DNA of 64,000 bases from an uncultured Bacteroidota bacterium (lineage in GTDB: Bacteria; Bacteroidota; Bacteroidia; Bacteroidales; P3), in the NCBI GenBank assembly GCA_902800395.1, contig CADCEC010000002.1:62001-126000 (forward strand), given 5' to 3'. The notes beneath the pieces were generated by a model. It was not told the DNA's origin, did not search any database, and saw nothing but the letters and a program-made list of their open reading frames with translations. Below, in pieces: positions 22,135 to 31,539 of the stretch (positions are counted from its first letter, which is position 1; every line of letters starts with the position of its first letter). A program made the translations under genes and the position numbers.

Positions 22135-24984
22135 ATGACAAAAAACAATTTTGCGTCGCGCCATAATGGCGTTTCGAAACCCGCCGAGGAGCAGAAGATG
22201 CTCGATGTTATCGGTGTGAAAACGATGGACGAGCTTATCGAGAAGGCTGTGCCCGCGGCCATCCGCCTGAAAGAGCCGATGCCCCTGCCGGAAGGCATGA
22301 GCGAGTTCCAGTTCCTGAACCATGTGCGCTCGCTGGCCCAGAAGAACAAGATGTACAAGAGCTACATCGGTATGGGCTACTACGGCACGGTGACCCCTGC
22401 CGTTATCATGCGCAATGTCTTCGAGAACCCCGGCTGGTACACAAGCTACACTCCGTACCAGACGGAGATTTCGCAGGGCCGACTGGAAGCCCTGATGAAC
22501 TATCAGACCATGATCGCCAGCATGACCGGTATGCCGCTGAGCAACGCCTGTCTGCTGGACGAGGCTACCGCCGCCGGCGAGGCTATGATTATGTTCTACA
22601 ACAGCCGCAGCCGTCAGGCTGTGAAAGACGGCATCTGCAAGGTGTTCGTCGACGAGGGCGTGCTGCCGCAGACTTTGGCCGTGATGCAGACCAATGCCGC
22701 TCCCCGCGGTATCGAGATCGTCACCGGCAAAGCTTGTCAAGCAGAACTTGACAACACATATTTCGCCGCCTTTGTGCAGTATCCCAACCAGTTTGGTGAG
22801 GCTCAGGATTGGACGGGCTTCATCAGCAAGTGCCACGAGAAGGGCATCTTCGTCTGCATGGCCACGGACCTGATGGCGCTGGCATTGATGAAGACTCCCG
22901 GTGAGATGGGTGCCGACTGCGCCGTGGGTAACGCCCAGCGCTTCGGCCTGCCGATGGGCTTCGGTGGTCCTCATGCCGGCTTCTTCGCCTTCACCGAGAC
23001 TTTCAAGCGCGCCTTCCCCGGTCGCATTATCGGCTGGAGCGTCGACGCGAAGGGCAATCCCGCCCTCCGTATGGCCCTCGGCATGCGTGAGCAGCACATC
23101 AAGCGCGACAAAGCGACCTCGAATATCTGCACCTCCGCAGCCCTCGTGGCCAATATGAGCGGCTTCTATGCCATCTGGCACGGTCCCGAAGGCATCAAAG
23201 AGATTGCCGTCCGCATCTGCGCCCGCGCCCACCGTCTGGCTCAGGAACTCGAGCAGTATGGCTACAAGCAGTGGAACCGTGTCTACTTCGACACCCTCGC
23301 CCTCCAGTGCCCCGTGCCCACCGCCAAGGTGCGCGAAGTGGCCCTGAAACACGAGATTAACTTCCGCTATATCTGCGACGAGTGCATCGGTATCTCCATC
23401 GACGAGACCACCGAGAAGTGCGACCTCGATGCTATCGTGGCCTGCCTTGCAGAGGCCGCCGGCAAGAAAGCCGCTGCTCTCGAGTGCAAGGGTTGCTGCT
23501 GCAAGTTCGCCGACGAGGCTATCCCCGCTGAGCTGAAGCGTGGCGGTGCTTTCCTCACCCAAAAGATCTTCAACCGCTTCCACGACGAGACCTCCATGAT
23601 GCGCTACATCAAGATGCTCGAGGAGAAAGACCTCAGCCTGAACCGCGCCATGATTCCGCTGGGAAGCTGCACGATGAAGCTGAATGCCGCTGCCGAGATG
23701 ATGCCGCTGAGCTGGAGCAAGTTCGCCGGCATGCACCCCTTCGTGCCCGCTGACCAGGCTCAGGGTTACCTCGAGATGATCAAGGACATCGAGAAGTGGC
23801 TCTCGGTGGTTACCGGCTTCGCCGGTTGCTCGCTGCAACCCAACTCGGGTGCCTTTGGCGAGTACAGCGGCCTCACCGTTATCCGCAACTATCACATCGC
23901 CAACGGCCAGCCGCAGCGCAACGTCTGCCTCATCCCCGCCTCCGCTCACGGCACCAACCCCGCCTCTGCCGCTAAGGCCGGCATGACGGTGGTGGTGGTG
24001 AAATGCAACGACAAGGGCGATGTCGACATCGACGACCTGAAGGCTAAAGCCGAGCAGTATAAGGAGACGCTCAGCTGCCTGATGATCACCTATCCGTCGA
24101 CCCACGGTGCCTTCGAAGAGGGCATCCTCGACATCATCAATATCATCCACAGCGTGGGCGCCCTCGTCTATATGGACGGAGCCAACATGAACGCCCAGGT
24201 GGGATTGACCAGTCCCGGTCACATGGGTGCCGATGTGTGCCACCTGAACCTGCACAAGACCTTCGCTATGCCTCACGGTGGCGGCGGTCCCGGTGTCGGC
24301 CCCATCTGCGTCAGCGAGAAGCTGGTGGACTTCCTGCCCACGCATCCCGTGGTCGAGGTCGGTGGCAAGAAGGGCAACACCATGGCGGCAGCCCCCTACG
24401 GTAGCGCCTACCTCCTGCCCATCACCTACGGCTACCTGCTGATGCTCGGTGGCGAGGGTCTGACGGATGTCACCAAACATGCTATCCTCAACGCCAACTA
24501 CCTCCGTGCCCGTCTGCAGAAGTACTACAAGATTCTCTATACCAATAAGAACGGTATGTGCGGTCACGAGATGATTGTCGACTTCAACGAGTTCAGCCTC
24601 AAGGTGGGTGTGGGTGACATCGCCAAACGTCTGATGGACTATGGCTTCCACGCTCCCACTGTGGCCTTCCCGGTGCACAACACCCTGATGGTGGAGCCCA
24701 CCGAGAGCGAGCCGCTGAGCGAGATGGACCGCTTCTGCGACGCCATGATTGCTATCCGTCAGGAGATTGACGATATTATGACCGGCAAGAGCGACGAGAA
24801 GAACAACCCCATCGCCAACGCTCCCCACACCATGCAGGTGGTCTGCGCCGACGAGTGGAACCTCCCGTACAGCCGTCAGAAAGCTGCCTTCCCGCAGCCC
24901 CACTGCGAGAAGTACTGGCCCACTATCAGCAAGATTGATGACGCCTATGGCGACCGCAATCTGCAAGCCGTCTGGGCTGAGTGA
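22135..24984 (+). CDS. gcvP: Glycine dehydrogenase (decarboxylating), P protein
   Basis: PLP-dependent P protein of the glycine cleavage system, about 949 aa, the fused alpha-beta (long) form. N-terminal half begins NNFASRHNG and contains the YYGTVTP and YTPYQTEISQGRLEAL motifs. The C-terminal half has the PLP lysine in NLHKTFAMPHGGGGPG and a GSAYLLPITYGYL segment. I start at ATG 22135; an in-frame TTG at 22123 would add four residues without support. gcvT and gcvH are not adjacent. Repeats fill both flanks. Confidence 0.95.
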   Translation: MTKNNFASRHNGVSKPAEEQKMLDVIGVKTMDELIEKAVPAAIRLKEPMPLPEGMSEFQFLNHVRSLAQKNKMYKSYIGMGYYGTVTPAVIMRNVFENPGWYTSYTPYQTEISQGRLEALMNYQTMIASMTGMPLSNACLLDEATAAGEAMIMFYNSRSRQAVKDGICKVFVDEGVLPQTLAVMQTNAAPRGIEIVTGKACQAELDNTYFAAFVQYPNQFGEAQDWTGFISKCHEKGIFVCMATDLMALALMKTPGEMGADCAVGNAQRFGLPMGFGGPHAGFFAFTETFKRAFPGRIIGWSVDAKGNPALRMALGMREQHIKRDKATSNICTSAALVANMSGFYAIWHGPEGIKEIAVRICARAHRLAQELEQYGYKQWNRVYFDTLALQCPVPTAKVREVALKHEINFRYICDECIGISIDETTEKCDLDAIVACLAEAAGKKAAALECKGCCCKFADEAIPAELKRGGAFLTQKIFNRFHDETSMMRYIKMLEEKDLSLNRAMIPLGSCTMKLNAAAEMMPLSWSKFAGMHPFVPADQAQGYLEMIKDIEKWLSVVTGFAGCSLQPNSGAFGEYSGLTVIRNYHIANGQPQRNVCLIPASAHGTNPASAAKAGMTVVVVKCNDKGDVDIDDLKAKAEQYKETLSCLMITYPSTHGAFEEGILDIINIIHSVGALVYMDGANMNAQVGLTSPGHMGADVCHLNLHKTFAMPHGGGGPGVGPICVSEKLVDFLPTHPVVEVGGKKGNTMAAAPYGSAYLLPITYGYLLMLGGEGLTDVTKHAILNANYLRARLQKYYKILYTNKNGMCGHEMIVDFNEFSLKVGVGDIAKRLMDYGFHAPTVAFPVHNTLMVEPTESEPLSEMDRFCDAMIAIRQEIDDIMTGKSDEKNNPIANAPHTMQVVCADEWNLPYSRQKAAFPQPHCEKYWPTISKIDDAYGDRNLQAVWAE

Positions 24985-24988
24985 GAGA

Positions 24989-25093
24989 TGAGGAATTAGG
25001 AATTAGGAATTAGGAATTTTCGTTCCAATTAGGGATTAGGAATTAGGAATTAGGAATTTTCGTTCCAATTAGGAATTAGGAATTAGGAATTGG
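24989..25093. repeat. GAATTAG tandem array after gcvP
   Basis: Tandem GAATTAG heptamers, twice interrupted by TTTTCGTTCCAATTAG, i.e. a higher-order repeat of about 50 bp. Located between the gcvP stop and the shared terminator. Confidence 0.85.
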
Positions 25094-25094
25094 G

Positions 25095-25127
25095 AAAGCG
25101 GACATCCATTGACGGGTGTCCGCTTTT
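25095..25127. terminator. Bidirectional terminator between gcvP and porin gene
   Basis: 13-bp stem 25095-25107 / 25114-25126 (AAAGCGGACATCC with one G-T wobble), loop ATTGAC. A on the left and T on the right make it usable by both convergent genes. Confidence 0.88.
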
Positions 25128-25138
25128 GATTAATGTTA

Positions 25139-27325
25139 TTAGTCGAAGAAATTCCAGGCCAAACCCCAGAAGAGGCCGAATTGCTGGCCGGGATAGTGGG
25201 GGAGGAGGAAATATCGTGGATGGCTCTCCCAGAGAGCGTTGAGATGGCCAGCTTTAAGGTAGATGCTGGCACGTTTGATTTGAAGGTTTAGGAAGACATC
25301 GGCCCAGAGATAGTCGCCCACATCGTTGTCCTGAAAGAAGAAGAGGCCTGTGGCGGGGTCGTAGCCGTCGGGGATGAAGGAGGTGAAGTAGCGGATGTCG
25401 GTACCGAACTGTAGGCGCAGAGCGCCCTTGAGAAGGGAGAAGTCGCCATAGAGGGAGTTCTTGCAGGACCAGAGGGGCACGTCGACCTGCAACTTGTCGG
25501 TGGAGTGCTGCAGGAGATGCTGCATGTCGACATGGAACCACCCCCAGGCCAGACGCAGGGTGAGTGCAGCCTGTGCGAGCCAGAGGCTTTTTTCTCCCAT
25601 ATGGACGGCGATGGTGGAGTCGTACCACACATGATGATCCAACTGTGTGGCGTGTACATCGAGATCCACAAGACGCACGAAGCTGCTGTCGCTATTGTGA
25701 AAAAAGTGAACGCCAAAACGTTGCGAGAGGATGGGCTCCATCGAGAAGCCCGTAGACAGTAGCATTCTGACTTCGGGCATTTGCCGCTGCAGAGCCGCAG
25801 ACACATCGAAGCCCGAGAGCCCCGTGCTGTCGAAATGATAGGAGAAGAGGGCACCGGCGTGATAGTTGGGTTCCTTGAGGGCAGGATTGAGGTTGAGCAA
25901 GCTATAGTCGAGTTCGCCTTCAAGAGACAACGAAGCTTGCCACAACTTCAAATCGGCTTTGAAGAAAGGATTGAGGGCTGCAGCGGATATCAGTGTGTCG
26001 GGAGCGGAAAGGGTGTCTTTGCGGAGAGTGGCGCTGATGCGATGAGGAGTGATTCCAATGGTAACTTTCAGCGGATTGTGCCATCGGTGGTCGGGGTAGG
26101 CATCGTTGGTCCAGAAAAGGGAGGCGGAGGCATCGCTCCAAAGAGTGGAGTCGGCGACCCTCATAATATACGACGCACGTTTATTACGGTGGTAGCGCAT
26201 CTCGGCGCCGAAAACGCCAGCGTTGAGTACCCGCGGTGTGCCCACACGGAGGGTGTCGGTGAGGACCAGTGTGTCCAGAACCATCGTCACGCTGTCGGCA
26301 CTCACGGTGTCATAGCGCACCACCAATGAATCGCGTTCGCGAGTACGTTCCACTTGACGCACAAGGTTGTAGGTGATACGTCCGAAGATATCGTGGCGAA
26401 GGTGTTGAGAGCCTGAATTGTCGTATTTTACGGGCAGACCCGAGAAGTTGGACATGAGATTCTCGGTAAAGATACTGTCGTAGAGTAATCCACCATTCTC
26501 GTCGATGGTGAATTTTTGCCAGATGAATCCCGCCTGTACCTGTAGGCGTGAGTCGGGCGAGAAATAGTTGGTGGTGAAGTCGAGGAAATGATTTTTTGCA
26601 CCCGAGTTGGAGAGAACGCCTTCGGGACACATCAGTTGGTAGTCAAAAGAGAAGTTCCATCCGGGAATGATATTCTGGGTATGAGCCACATTGACTCGGT
26701 ATTCCTTAGTCAGCGAACTGTTATACGACAGAAGGGTGTAGGGAGTCATTGTCTGGAAAAGACGTATGTTTTCCGGCGTTTTGGCATAGCCATTCATTTC
26801 GTCGGCTTGCAGACGGAGGAAGAGTCCATCGCCGAAGGTAGGGAAGATGGCTGTGTGAGGGTGACCAATGTTTCCTTTCCCGAGGAAGTAGTTGCCGTTG
26901 AGTCCGTCGAGAGGGTCGCTGAACTGCACTCCTGTGGGGTCGAGGGTGGGGTTCCATACCTCGTTGATTTTTACCTCGCGGGGAGTGTAGTTGAAGAAGA
27001 AGACTTTTTTTCGGAGTACGGAGTCGGGAGTTTCCTCGACGAAGACAAGCCCTTTGGTGGCGGATGTGTCGGAAGAGGCAATGCTGTCGTTATTGTAACG
27101 CCCATTATGCTGAGAGCGGTTCTGCCCCGAGCTTCCCGATTGGGTGACGCTGCTAAAACCGCCTTGAGCGCTTGAGGAACCAGGTTTGATGCGGCTCTGG
27201 GCGCTGGCAGGGGAAAAAGGGGAAATGAGAAAGGAGAAATGAAGAATGAAGAATATGCTTGCGCAGATAATTCTACGCAACCAGACTGCGGCAGAATTCT
27301 TCATTCTCAATTCCTCATTCTTCAT
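25139..27325 (-). CDS. Putative outer-membrane porin (Porin_10-like)
   Basis: 728 aa, with an N-terminal signal peptide cleaved after about PASAQ (43), a low-complexity Ser/Gly segment, then a long stretch of alternating amphipathic strands. It ends in an aromatic beta-barrel terminus (LAWNFFD). Length and features (KVFFFNYTPREVKINEVWN, NPFFKADL) resemble the Bacteroidetes putative porin family (Porin_10). Lies 2 bp downstream of trxB. The hydrophobic core of the signal peptide (27208-27260) and the first codons (27296-27325) lie in GAAATGAGAAAGG and GAATGAA type repeat DNA. The start could also be the internal ATG at 27304. Confidence 0.78.
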   Translation of the reverse strand: MKNEELRMKNSAAVWLRRIICASIFFILHFSFLISPFSPASAQSRIKPGSSSAQGGFSSVTQSGSSGQNRSQHNGRYNNDSIASSDTSATKGLVFVEETPDSVLRKKVFFFNYTPREVKINEVWNPTLDPTGVQFSDPLDGLNGNYFLGKGNIGHPHTAIFPTFGDGLFLRLQADEMNGYAKTPENIRLFQTMTPYTLLSYNSSLTKEYRVNVAHTQNIIPGWNFSFDYQLMCPEGVLSNSGAKNHFLDFTTNYFSPDSRLQVQAGFIWQKFTIDENGGLLYDSIFTENLMSNFSGLPVKYDNSGSQHLRHDIFGRITYNLVRQVERTRERDSLVVRYDTVSADSVTMVLDTLVLTDTLRVGTPRVLNAGVFGAEMRYHRNKRASYIMRVADSTLWSDASASLFWTNDAYPDHRWHNPLKVTIGITPHRISATLRKDTLSAPDTLISAAALNPFFKADLKLWQASLSLEGELDYSLLNLNPALKEPNYHAGALFSYHFDSTGLSGFDVSAALQRQMPEVRMLLSTGFSMEPILSQRFGVHFFHNSDSSFVRLVDLDVHATQLDHHVWYDSTIAVHMGEKSLWLAQAALTLRLAWGWFHVDMQHLLQHSTDKLQVDVPLWSCKNSLYGDFSLLKGALRLQFGTDIRYFTSFIPDGYDPATGLFFFQDNDVGDYLWADVFLNLQIKRASIYLKAGHLNALWESHPRYFLLPHYPGQQFGLFWGLAWNFFD

Positions 27326-27332
27326 TCTTAAT
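27208..27332. repeat. Repeat DNA encoding the porin signal peptide
   Basis: Two blocks, 27208-27260 (GGGGAAATGAGAAAGGAG and GAAGAAT units) and 27296-27332 (ATTCTTCATTCTCAATT), separated by unique sequence. Read on the minus strand they encode the first residues and the hydrophobic core of the porin signal peptide. Confidence 0.7.
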
Positions 27333-28257
27333 TATTTTGCAGGAATCTTTCCACATCCATTCCGGCCACGCATCCCTTGCCGGCGGCCACGATGGCCTGT
27401 CGGTAGTTGGGGTCGCAGACGTCGCCGGCGGCAAATACGCCGGGAACGCTGGTGGCTGCCGACGGATTCTGTACCTTGATGTAGCCTTGCTCGTCGAGTT
27501 CCACCTGACCTTTGAGGAAGTCGGTGTTGGGCTTGTGACCGATGGCCACGAAGACGCCCGTGACGTCGAGGGTACGGTGTGCTCCCGTCTTGGTGTCCTC
27601 GAGTTCGAGACCTGTAACCCCGTCGAGGTCGGTACCCAGAATCTGGGCAGGACGGCTGTTCCAGCACATCTCAATTTTGGGGTTGGTGAGCACGCGGTGC
27701 TGCATGGCTTTCGAGGCACGCAGTTCGTCGCGGCGGTGTACAAGATAGACTTTGGAGCAGAGGGTGCTGAGGTAGTTGGCCTCCTCGCAGGCGGTGTCGC
27801 CGCCACCAATCACGGCCACTTCCTGGTTCTTGTAGAAATAGCCGTCGCAGGTGGCGCAGGCGGAGACCCCTTGGCCGTAGAACTGCTTCTCACTTTCGAG
27901 TCCAATCCATTTGGCGCATGCACCAGTGGCGATAACAATGGTCTCGGCTTCGATTTCCACCCCGTGGTCGTCTTTGGCGTGGAAAGGACGCTGGCTGAGG
28001 TCGATCTCGCGGATGTAGCCCGTGCGCACGTCGGTGCCGAAACGCATGGCCTGCTTGCGGAGGTCCTCCATCATAGCGGTGCCGCTGATGCCCTCGGGAT
28101 AGCCGGGGAAGTTTTCAATCTCCGTGGTGATGGTGAGCTGGCCGCCGGGTTGCTCTCCTTCGTAGAGGATGGGCTTGAGGTCGGCACGACCGGTGTAGAT
28201 GCCTGTGGTGTAGCCGGCGGGGCCGGAACCGATGATTAAGCAACGAGTTTTTTCCAT
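27328..28257 (-). CDS. trxB: Thioredoxin-disulfide reductase
   Basis: NADPH-dependent FAD enzyme that reduces thioredoxin; 309 aa. FAD motif GSGPAGYTTGIY (10-21), redox-active Cys134 and Cys137 (CATC), NADPH motif GGGDTACEEA, and C-terminal FAAGDVCDPNYRQ. Preceded by a GTTTAAA array and followed 2 bp later by the porin gene. Confidence 0.95.
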   Translation of the reverse strand: MEKTRCLIIGSGPAGYTTGIYTGRADLKPILYEGEQPGGQLTITTEIENFPGYPEGISGTAMMEDLRKQAMRFGTDVRTGYIREIDLSQRPFHAKDDHGVEIEAETIVIATGACAKWIGLESEKQFYGQGVSACATCDGYFYKNQEVAVIGGGDTACEEANYLSTLCSKVYLVHRRDELRASKAMQHRVLTNPKIEMCWNSRPAQILGTDLDGVTGLELEDTKTGAHRTLDVTGVFVAIGHKPNTDFLKGQVELDEQGYIKVQNPSAATSVPGVFAAGDVCDPNYRQAIVAAGKGCVAGMDVERFLQNN

Positions 28258-28261
28258 ATAA

Positions 28262-28313
28262 TAACGTTTAAAGTTTAAAGTTTAAAGTTTAACGTTTAAA
28301 GTTTAACGATTAA
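28262..28313. repeat. GTTTAAA/GTTTAAC array
   Basis: Seven to eight tandem GTTTAAA or GTTTAAC units between trxB and the flippase-like gene; the array runs up to the stop codon of the latter. Confidence 0.85.
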
Positions 28314-29320
28314 CGGGTTCTCCGTCTCTTCTTCACACTAAAATAGATCATGTAGGCGGCACCGACGGCGATGACGGCGGCCTGCTGCGACCCCCAGAGC
28401 ATCCATCCGCAGGCGGTACCCACCTCCATGCTGATACCGTAGATGTCGGTGAGACCCATCATCACAAGTGCCGGATAGACTCCGATACCGCCTTGTGAGA
28501 AGGTCATACCCACGGTGCCGAAAAGGTAGACCACGAAGGCGGCGCGAAGGCCTAGCCACGAGGTTTCGCCAAAAGCGTGGAAGATGATAAGGCCACCCAG
28601 GATATAAAGCAGGTAGATGATGGCGCTGTAGAAGAGAAACATCAGCGAGTTCTTCCGTCCCATATGGAAGACGCTCTTCACACCGACGACCATATTGCGC
28701 ACCAATTCATCGATTTTGGCGAAGGGTTTGAAGCGCAGAAGCTTATGCCAAAGGAGTTTGTATACCAAGAAGGCCAGCAGCGCCAGCACTACCAGCGCAC
28801 CGATAATCACGGCCATGTTGGGAAGTGCGGTAAACTTTTCGGAGAGGGTGTCGTAGAGCCAGTCTTTGGCTTTGCCCATCATCACCACGAGTCCCACCAG
28901 TACGATGATAGCGAAGGCTATGAGGTCGATAATACGTTCGGTGACCACCGTACCCAGCGATTTTTCTAAGGGGATGCCCTCGCTGGTGCGCAGCGTGGCG
29001 CAGCGCATCACCTCGCCGGCACGCGGAAATGCCAGGTTGCCCATGTAGGCGATGACCACGGAACCGAAAGTGTGGTTCAGGGTGGGGGAGAGCCCCAGGG
29101 GTTTGAAGAGCAGGCGCCAGCGCAGCGCACGCACGAAGTGGCTCAGCAGGCAGCAACCCATGGCCAGTGCCACCCACCAGTAGTTGGCCTCACGGAAGGA
29201 GTTCCAAATGGCCGCTTTCTGCTCGGGGTCGAGTTTGAGCAGGAACCACCAGATGAAGAAGAAGCCGATGCCCAGGAAGATGACCATCCGCACCACATCT
29301 TTCACTCTCTGATTACTCAT
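28310..29320 (-). CDS. Flippase-like (lysylphosphatidylglycerol synthase TM) protein
   Basis: 336-aa integral membrane protein with about eight TM helices of the LPG_synthase_TM/UPF0104 family. Family landmarks: [18 protein letters not shown] and [20 protein letters not shown] near 75-135, and [12 protein letters not shown] near 285. The soluble aminoacyl-transfer domain of MprF is absent, so lysylation is not implied; lipid or polyprenyl-linked substrate flipping is the usual proposal. Its ATG overlaps the panD stop by 4 bp. Confidence 0.83.
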   Translation of the reverse strand: MSNQRVKDVVRMVIFLGIGFFFIWWFLLKLDPEQKAAIWNSFREANYWWVALAMGCCLLSHFVRALRWRLLFKPLGLSPTLNHTFGSVVIAYMGNLAFPRAGEVMRCATLRTSEGIPLEKSLGTVVTERIIDLIAFAIIVLVGLVVMMGKAKDWLYDTLSEKFTALPNMAVIIGALVVLALLAFLVYKLLWHKLLRFKPFAKIDELVRNMVVGVKSVFHMGRKNSLMFLFYSAIIYLLYILGGLIIFHAFGETSWLGLRAAFVVYLFGTVGMTFSQGGIGVYPALVMMGLTDIYGISMEVGTACGWMLWGSQQAAVIAVGAAYMIYFSVKKRRRTR

Positions 29321-29658
29321 AATCTATTGTTCTTTGGAAAGATAACCGTGGGGTGCCACTCTTTCGCCTCCTCGGGCGACATCTGGGCATAGGCGGCGAT
29401 AATCAGCAGGTGCCCCACCATAGCCTTGTGGGCAGCGGCACCATTGATGCCGATGACGCCTGTGCCGCGTTCGCCGCGGATGGCATAAGTGGCGAAACGT
29501 TCGCCATTAGTAATATTGTAAATCTCCACCTTTTCGTTTTCGATAATGCCGGCGGCATCCATGAGGTCTTCGTCGATGGTGATGCTGCCGATATAGTCGA
29601 GGTCGGCCTCGGAGACCGTCACACGGTGGATTTTCGATTTGAGAACTTCAATAAGCAT
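29317..29658 (-). CDS. panD: Aspartate 1-decarboxylase
   Basis: Pyruvoyl enzyme making beta-alanine for pantothenate/CoA. 113 aa. The self-cleavage site is Gly24-Ser25 in DYIGSITID; Tyr58-region motif [10 protein letters not shown] and the GAAAH segment are present. It overlaps the membrane protein gene downstream by 4 bp. panB and panC are not in the window. Confidence 0.95.
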   Translation of the reverse strand: MLIEVLKSKIHRVTVSEADLDYIGSITIDEDLMDAAGIIENEKVEIYNITNGERFATYAIRGERGTGVIGINGAAAHKAMVGHLLIIAAYAQMSPEEAKEWHPTVIFPKNNRL

Positions 29659-29672
29659 TCTAAAATTAATTA

Positions 29673-30143
29673 TTAAAAGAAGAAATTATAGATACCTCCG
29701 ATGATAACATCGCGATAGCGGTAGAGGAAGAAACCGCAGATGACCACTACGGCCACCACGACGCCTATGCGGCGGCGCTCGCGAGTGAAATCCTTATGGA
29801 AGTCGAGACGGCGTTTGATGCGCGTATGCTCCTCCTTGAACTGCTGCACCGTGTCGCGCGATTCGGTCGCGGGAAGGGCATCCTCACTTGCGAACCTCGA
29901 TTTGTACTCGAACTTCGGCATCTGGCGTTTCCGGAACATATCCTTCCACGTCAGTTTACTACGCTGCTTCTCATTGTCGAGTTCGCGCACCTGCTGCTCG
30001 AAGTATTCCACATCCTCTTGGCTGGCGCCTTCAGGATGGGCGGCATACTTGCGCTTTAACTCCTCGAGGCGCTCCTTTCGGGGATCGTAGAATCGCGGAC
30101 GGTAGTTGAACTGACGCGGCTTGGGAACATAGAACATCGGCAT
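29673..30143 (-). CDS. Hypothetical C-terminally anchored membrane protein
   Basis: 156 aa, no family I can name. A conserved-looking N-terminus ([19 protein letters not shown]), a charged helical middle, and a single hydrophobic helix near 125-142 ([17 protein letters not shown]). Ends in FFF. No signal peptide, so most of the protein is probably cytoplasmic. Lies 14 bp upstream of panD and 12 bp after the folate cyclo-ligase gene, in one minus-strand run. Confidence 0.7.
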   Translation of the reverse strand: MPMFYVPKPRQFNYRPRFYDPRKERLEELKRKYAAHPEGASQEDVEYFEQQVRELDNEKQRSKLTWKDMFRKRQMPKFEYKSRFASEDALPATESRDTVQQFKEEHTRIKRRLDFHKDFTRERRRIGVVVAVVVICGFFLYRYRDVIIGGIYNFFF

Positions 30144-30155
30144 AGGCTCGTGGAA

Positions 30156-30707
30156 TTAAGAATTAAGAATTTCACTTATCACTTTGTCCATTTTCACATC
30201 GTGGGGTTCCACGGGGATTTCGTCGAGCATCTGGAAGTCGTAGGCAACACCTATCTTCATGGCGTTGGGGGTAGACTTGAGCAGCCGGTCGTAGAATCCA
30301 CGGCCGCGGCCCATGCGGTTACCCGTGGGGTCGAAAGCCACCCCGGGAACAATAATGATCTCTACTTTGTCGAGGTCCGTGAACTCCGGCAGGCTGGCAT
30401 CGGGTTCGCCGATACCGAACTGCGCTCCGGCTACCATGCAATCGGGACCGGTGTATGGGCGCAGACGCAGGTCGTCACCATCCACACAGGGCAATAACAA
30501 CTTCTTGTCTCGATACCAGCGGTTCACAAAATCGTGTGTTTGCACCTCGTCAGTCATCGACCAGTAGAGTAGCACCACCTGCGCTTTCTGAAACTCGGGC
30601 AGCGCTTCCACTTGACGCATAACGGTCTCCGACCGGCGGAGTTTCTCATCCATCGGCACCGCTCGCTTCAACTCGCGAATCTGCTTCCTTATTTCAGCCT
30701 TTTCCAC
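30156..30707 (-). CDS. 5-formyltetrahydrofolate cyclo-ligase
   Basis: ATP-dependent conversion of 5-formyl-THF to 5,10-methenyl-THF. 183 aa with the basic N-terminus KAEIRKQIRELKRA and the C-terminal signature VPGVAFDPTGNRMGRGRGFYDR (about 131-152). Full length. An array of GTTAAxx repeats separates it from the upstream DUF3127 gene. Confidence 0.92.
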   Translation of the reverse strand: MEKAEIRKQIRELKRAVPMDEKLRRSETVMRQVEALPEFQKAQVVLLYWSMTDEVQTHDFVNRWYRDKKLLLPCVDGDDLRLRPYTGPDCMVAGAQFGIGEPDASLPEFTDLDKVEIIIVPGVAFDPTGNRMGRGRGFYDRLLKSTPNAMKIGVAYDFQMLDEIPVEPHDVKMDKVISEILNS

Positions 30708-30717
30708 TTCTTTACCC

Positions 30718-30765
30718 GTTAAACGTTAATCTTTAATCGTTAACCTTTAACCGTTAACCGTTATT
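30718..30765. repeat. GTTAAAC/GTTAACC array
   Basis: About seven imperfect heptamers (TTAAACG, TTAATCT, TTAACCG) between the cyclo-ligase and DUF3127 genes. Confidence 0.8.
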
Positions 30766-31192
30766 AGAACGGCAGGTCGTCGTCGGGATTTGACTCCATC
30801 TGTGGTGCGGGTGCAGCGGCGAAATTGGCGGGAGCGGCCTGGGGAGCAGCAGGCTGGGCGGCAGCAGGGGCGGGAGCACCACTCCAGTTGTAGCCACCAG
30901 CGGCGGGAGGCATCTGTCCGGGTACGAAGGGTTGGATACGCGAAGCACGCAGGTCGGTATACCAGCGTTCGTTGAACTCCCTCGACTCGGGATTAAACGT
31001 CACCTGCACCAAGGTGCCCATGGGGATACTTTTAGCCATAGCCACACGCTCTTCACCAAAAGTGATGAAAGCCACCTTGCGGGGATAGTCTCCCTCGGTT
31101 TCGATAACAAAACCACCTTTTACCCACGGACCGCGGGCCGATTCGCCCGACACCTCTGGCATCAGTTGAATTAATTTGCCTGTAATTTCCAT
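30764..31192 (-). CDS. DUF3127 protein with SSB-like acidic tail
   Basis: 142 aa. An N-terminal OB-like domain (about 1-95; MEITGKLIQLMPEVSG, FNPESREFNERWYTDLRA) of the DUF3127 family, a Pro/Ala-rich linker, and the tail NPDDDLPF. That tail is nearly the same as the SSB C-terminal tip, which recruits DNA-repair proteins. The inference is a single-stranded DNA-associated accessory factor; this has not been shown for the family as far as I know. Confidence 0.82.
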   Translation of the reverse strand: MEITGKLIQLMPEVSGESARGPWVKGGFVIETEGDYPRKVAFITFGEERVAMAKSIPMGTLVQVTFNPESREFNERWYTDLRASRIQPFVPGQMPPAAGGYNWSGAPAPAAAQPAAPQAAPANFAAAPAPQMESNPDDDLPF

Positions 31193-31255
31193 TTTATCTT
31201 TTATTTATATTAATATCAATAATTTATCTGCCGATTTAATGTCGGAATGAAACTA

Positions 31256-31286
31256 CAAAAATAAACAAAAAAAACGACCCTGCAAA
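31256..31286 (-). promoter_or_regulatory. Promoter of DUF3127 gene
   Basis: Minus strand: TTTG (31283-31286), 19 bp, TATTTTTG (31256-31263), about 65 bp before the ATG. Confidence 0.72.
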
Positions 31287-31349
31287 ATATTTTTTTTAAA
31301 CTTCGTACCCTGTTGACAATCTGTCTTTTCTACCTCTGTTTAACCATTG

Positions 31350-31394
31350 TTCAACCATTGTTTTACCAATTTTAATGGTAAAACAATGGTTGAA
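31350..31394. repeat. Perfect 19-bp inverted repeat between divergent promoters
   Basis: Arm TTCAACCATTGTTTTACCA (31350-31368), loop ATTTTAA, perfect complement at 31376-31394. An extra half-copy AACCATTGTT sits just upstream (31342-31351). The gap 31193-31539 has no gene; it holds the DUF3127 promoter, this palindrome, a small CTCTT/AAGAG hairpin and the corA promoter. No T tract follows either arm, so it is unlikely to be a terminator; an operator or an RNA hairpin are the options. Confidence 0.9.
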
Positions 31395-31451
31395 AAAGCT
31401 CTTTACAAGAGAATTACGACACTTTTTGATGAGTTTTTTTTACTTTTTGTT

Positions 31452-31481
31452 TTTGATTCTTGATTTTTATTTGTATCTTTG
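31452..31481 (+). promoter_or_regulatory. Promoter of corA
   Basis: TTTG (31452-31455), 18 bp, TATCTTTG (31474-31481). About 55-nt leader. Confidence 0.7.
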
Positions 31482-31526
31482 CAAATTGAACCAAAGCAGT
31501 TACTCGAATGTAGAATATTGATTACC

Positions 31527-31534
31527 AAGGAGGT
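31527..31534 (+). promoter_or_regulatory. Strong Shine-Dalgarno sequence of corA
   Basis: AAGGAGGT, a full match to the anti-SD sequence, 5 nt before the ATG at 31540. Unusual because Bacteroidetes mRNAs, including nearly all others here, lack such sites. Confidence 0.85.
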
Positions 31535-31539
31535 GTATT

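Noticed and set aside
22126-24966. 946-codon open frame on the minus strand opposite gcvP
   Set aside because: Shadow frame of GC-rich coding DNA; residues are low-complexity Val/His/Gly/Asp-rich without domains, and GcvP is clear on the plus strand.
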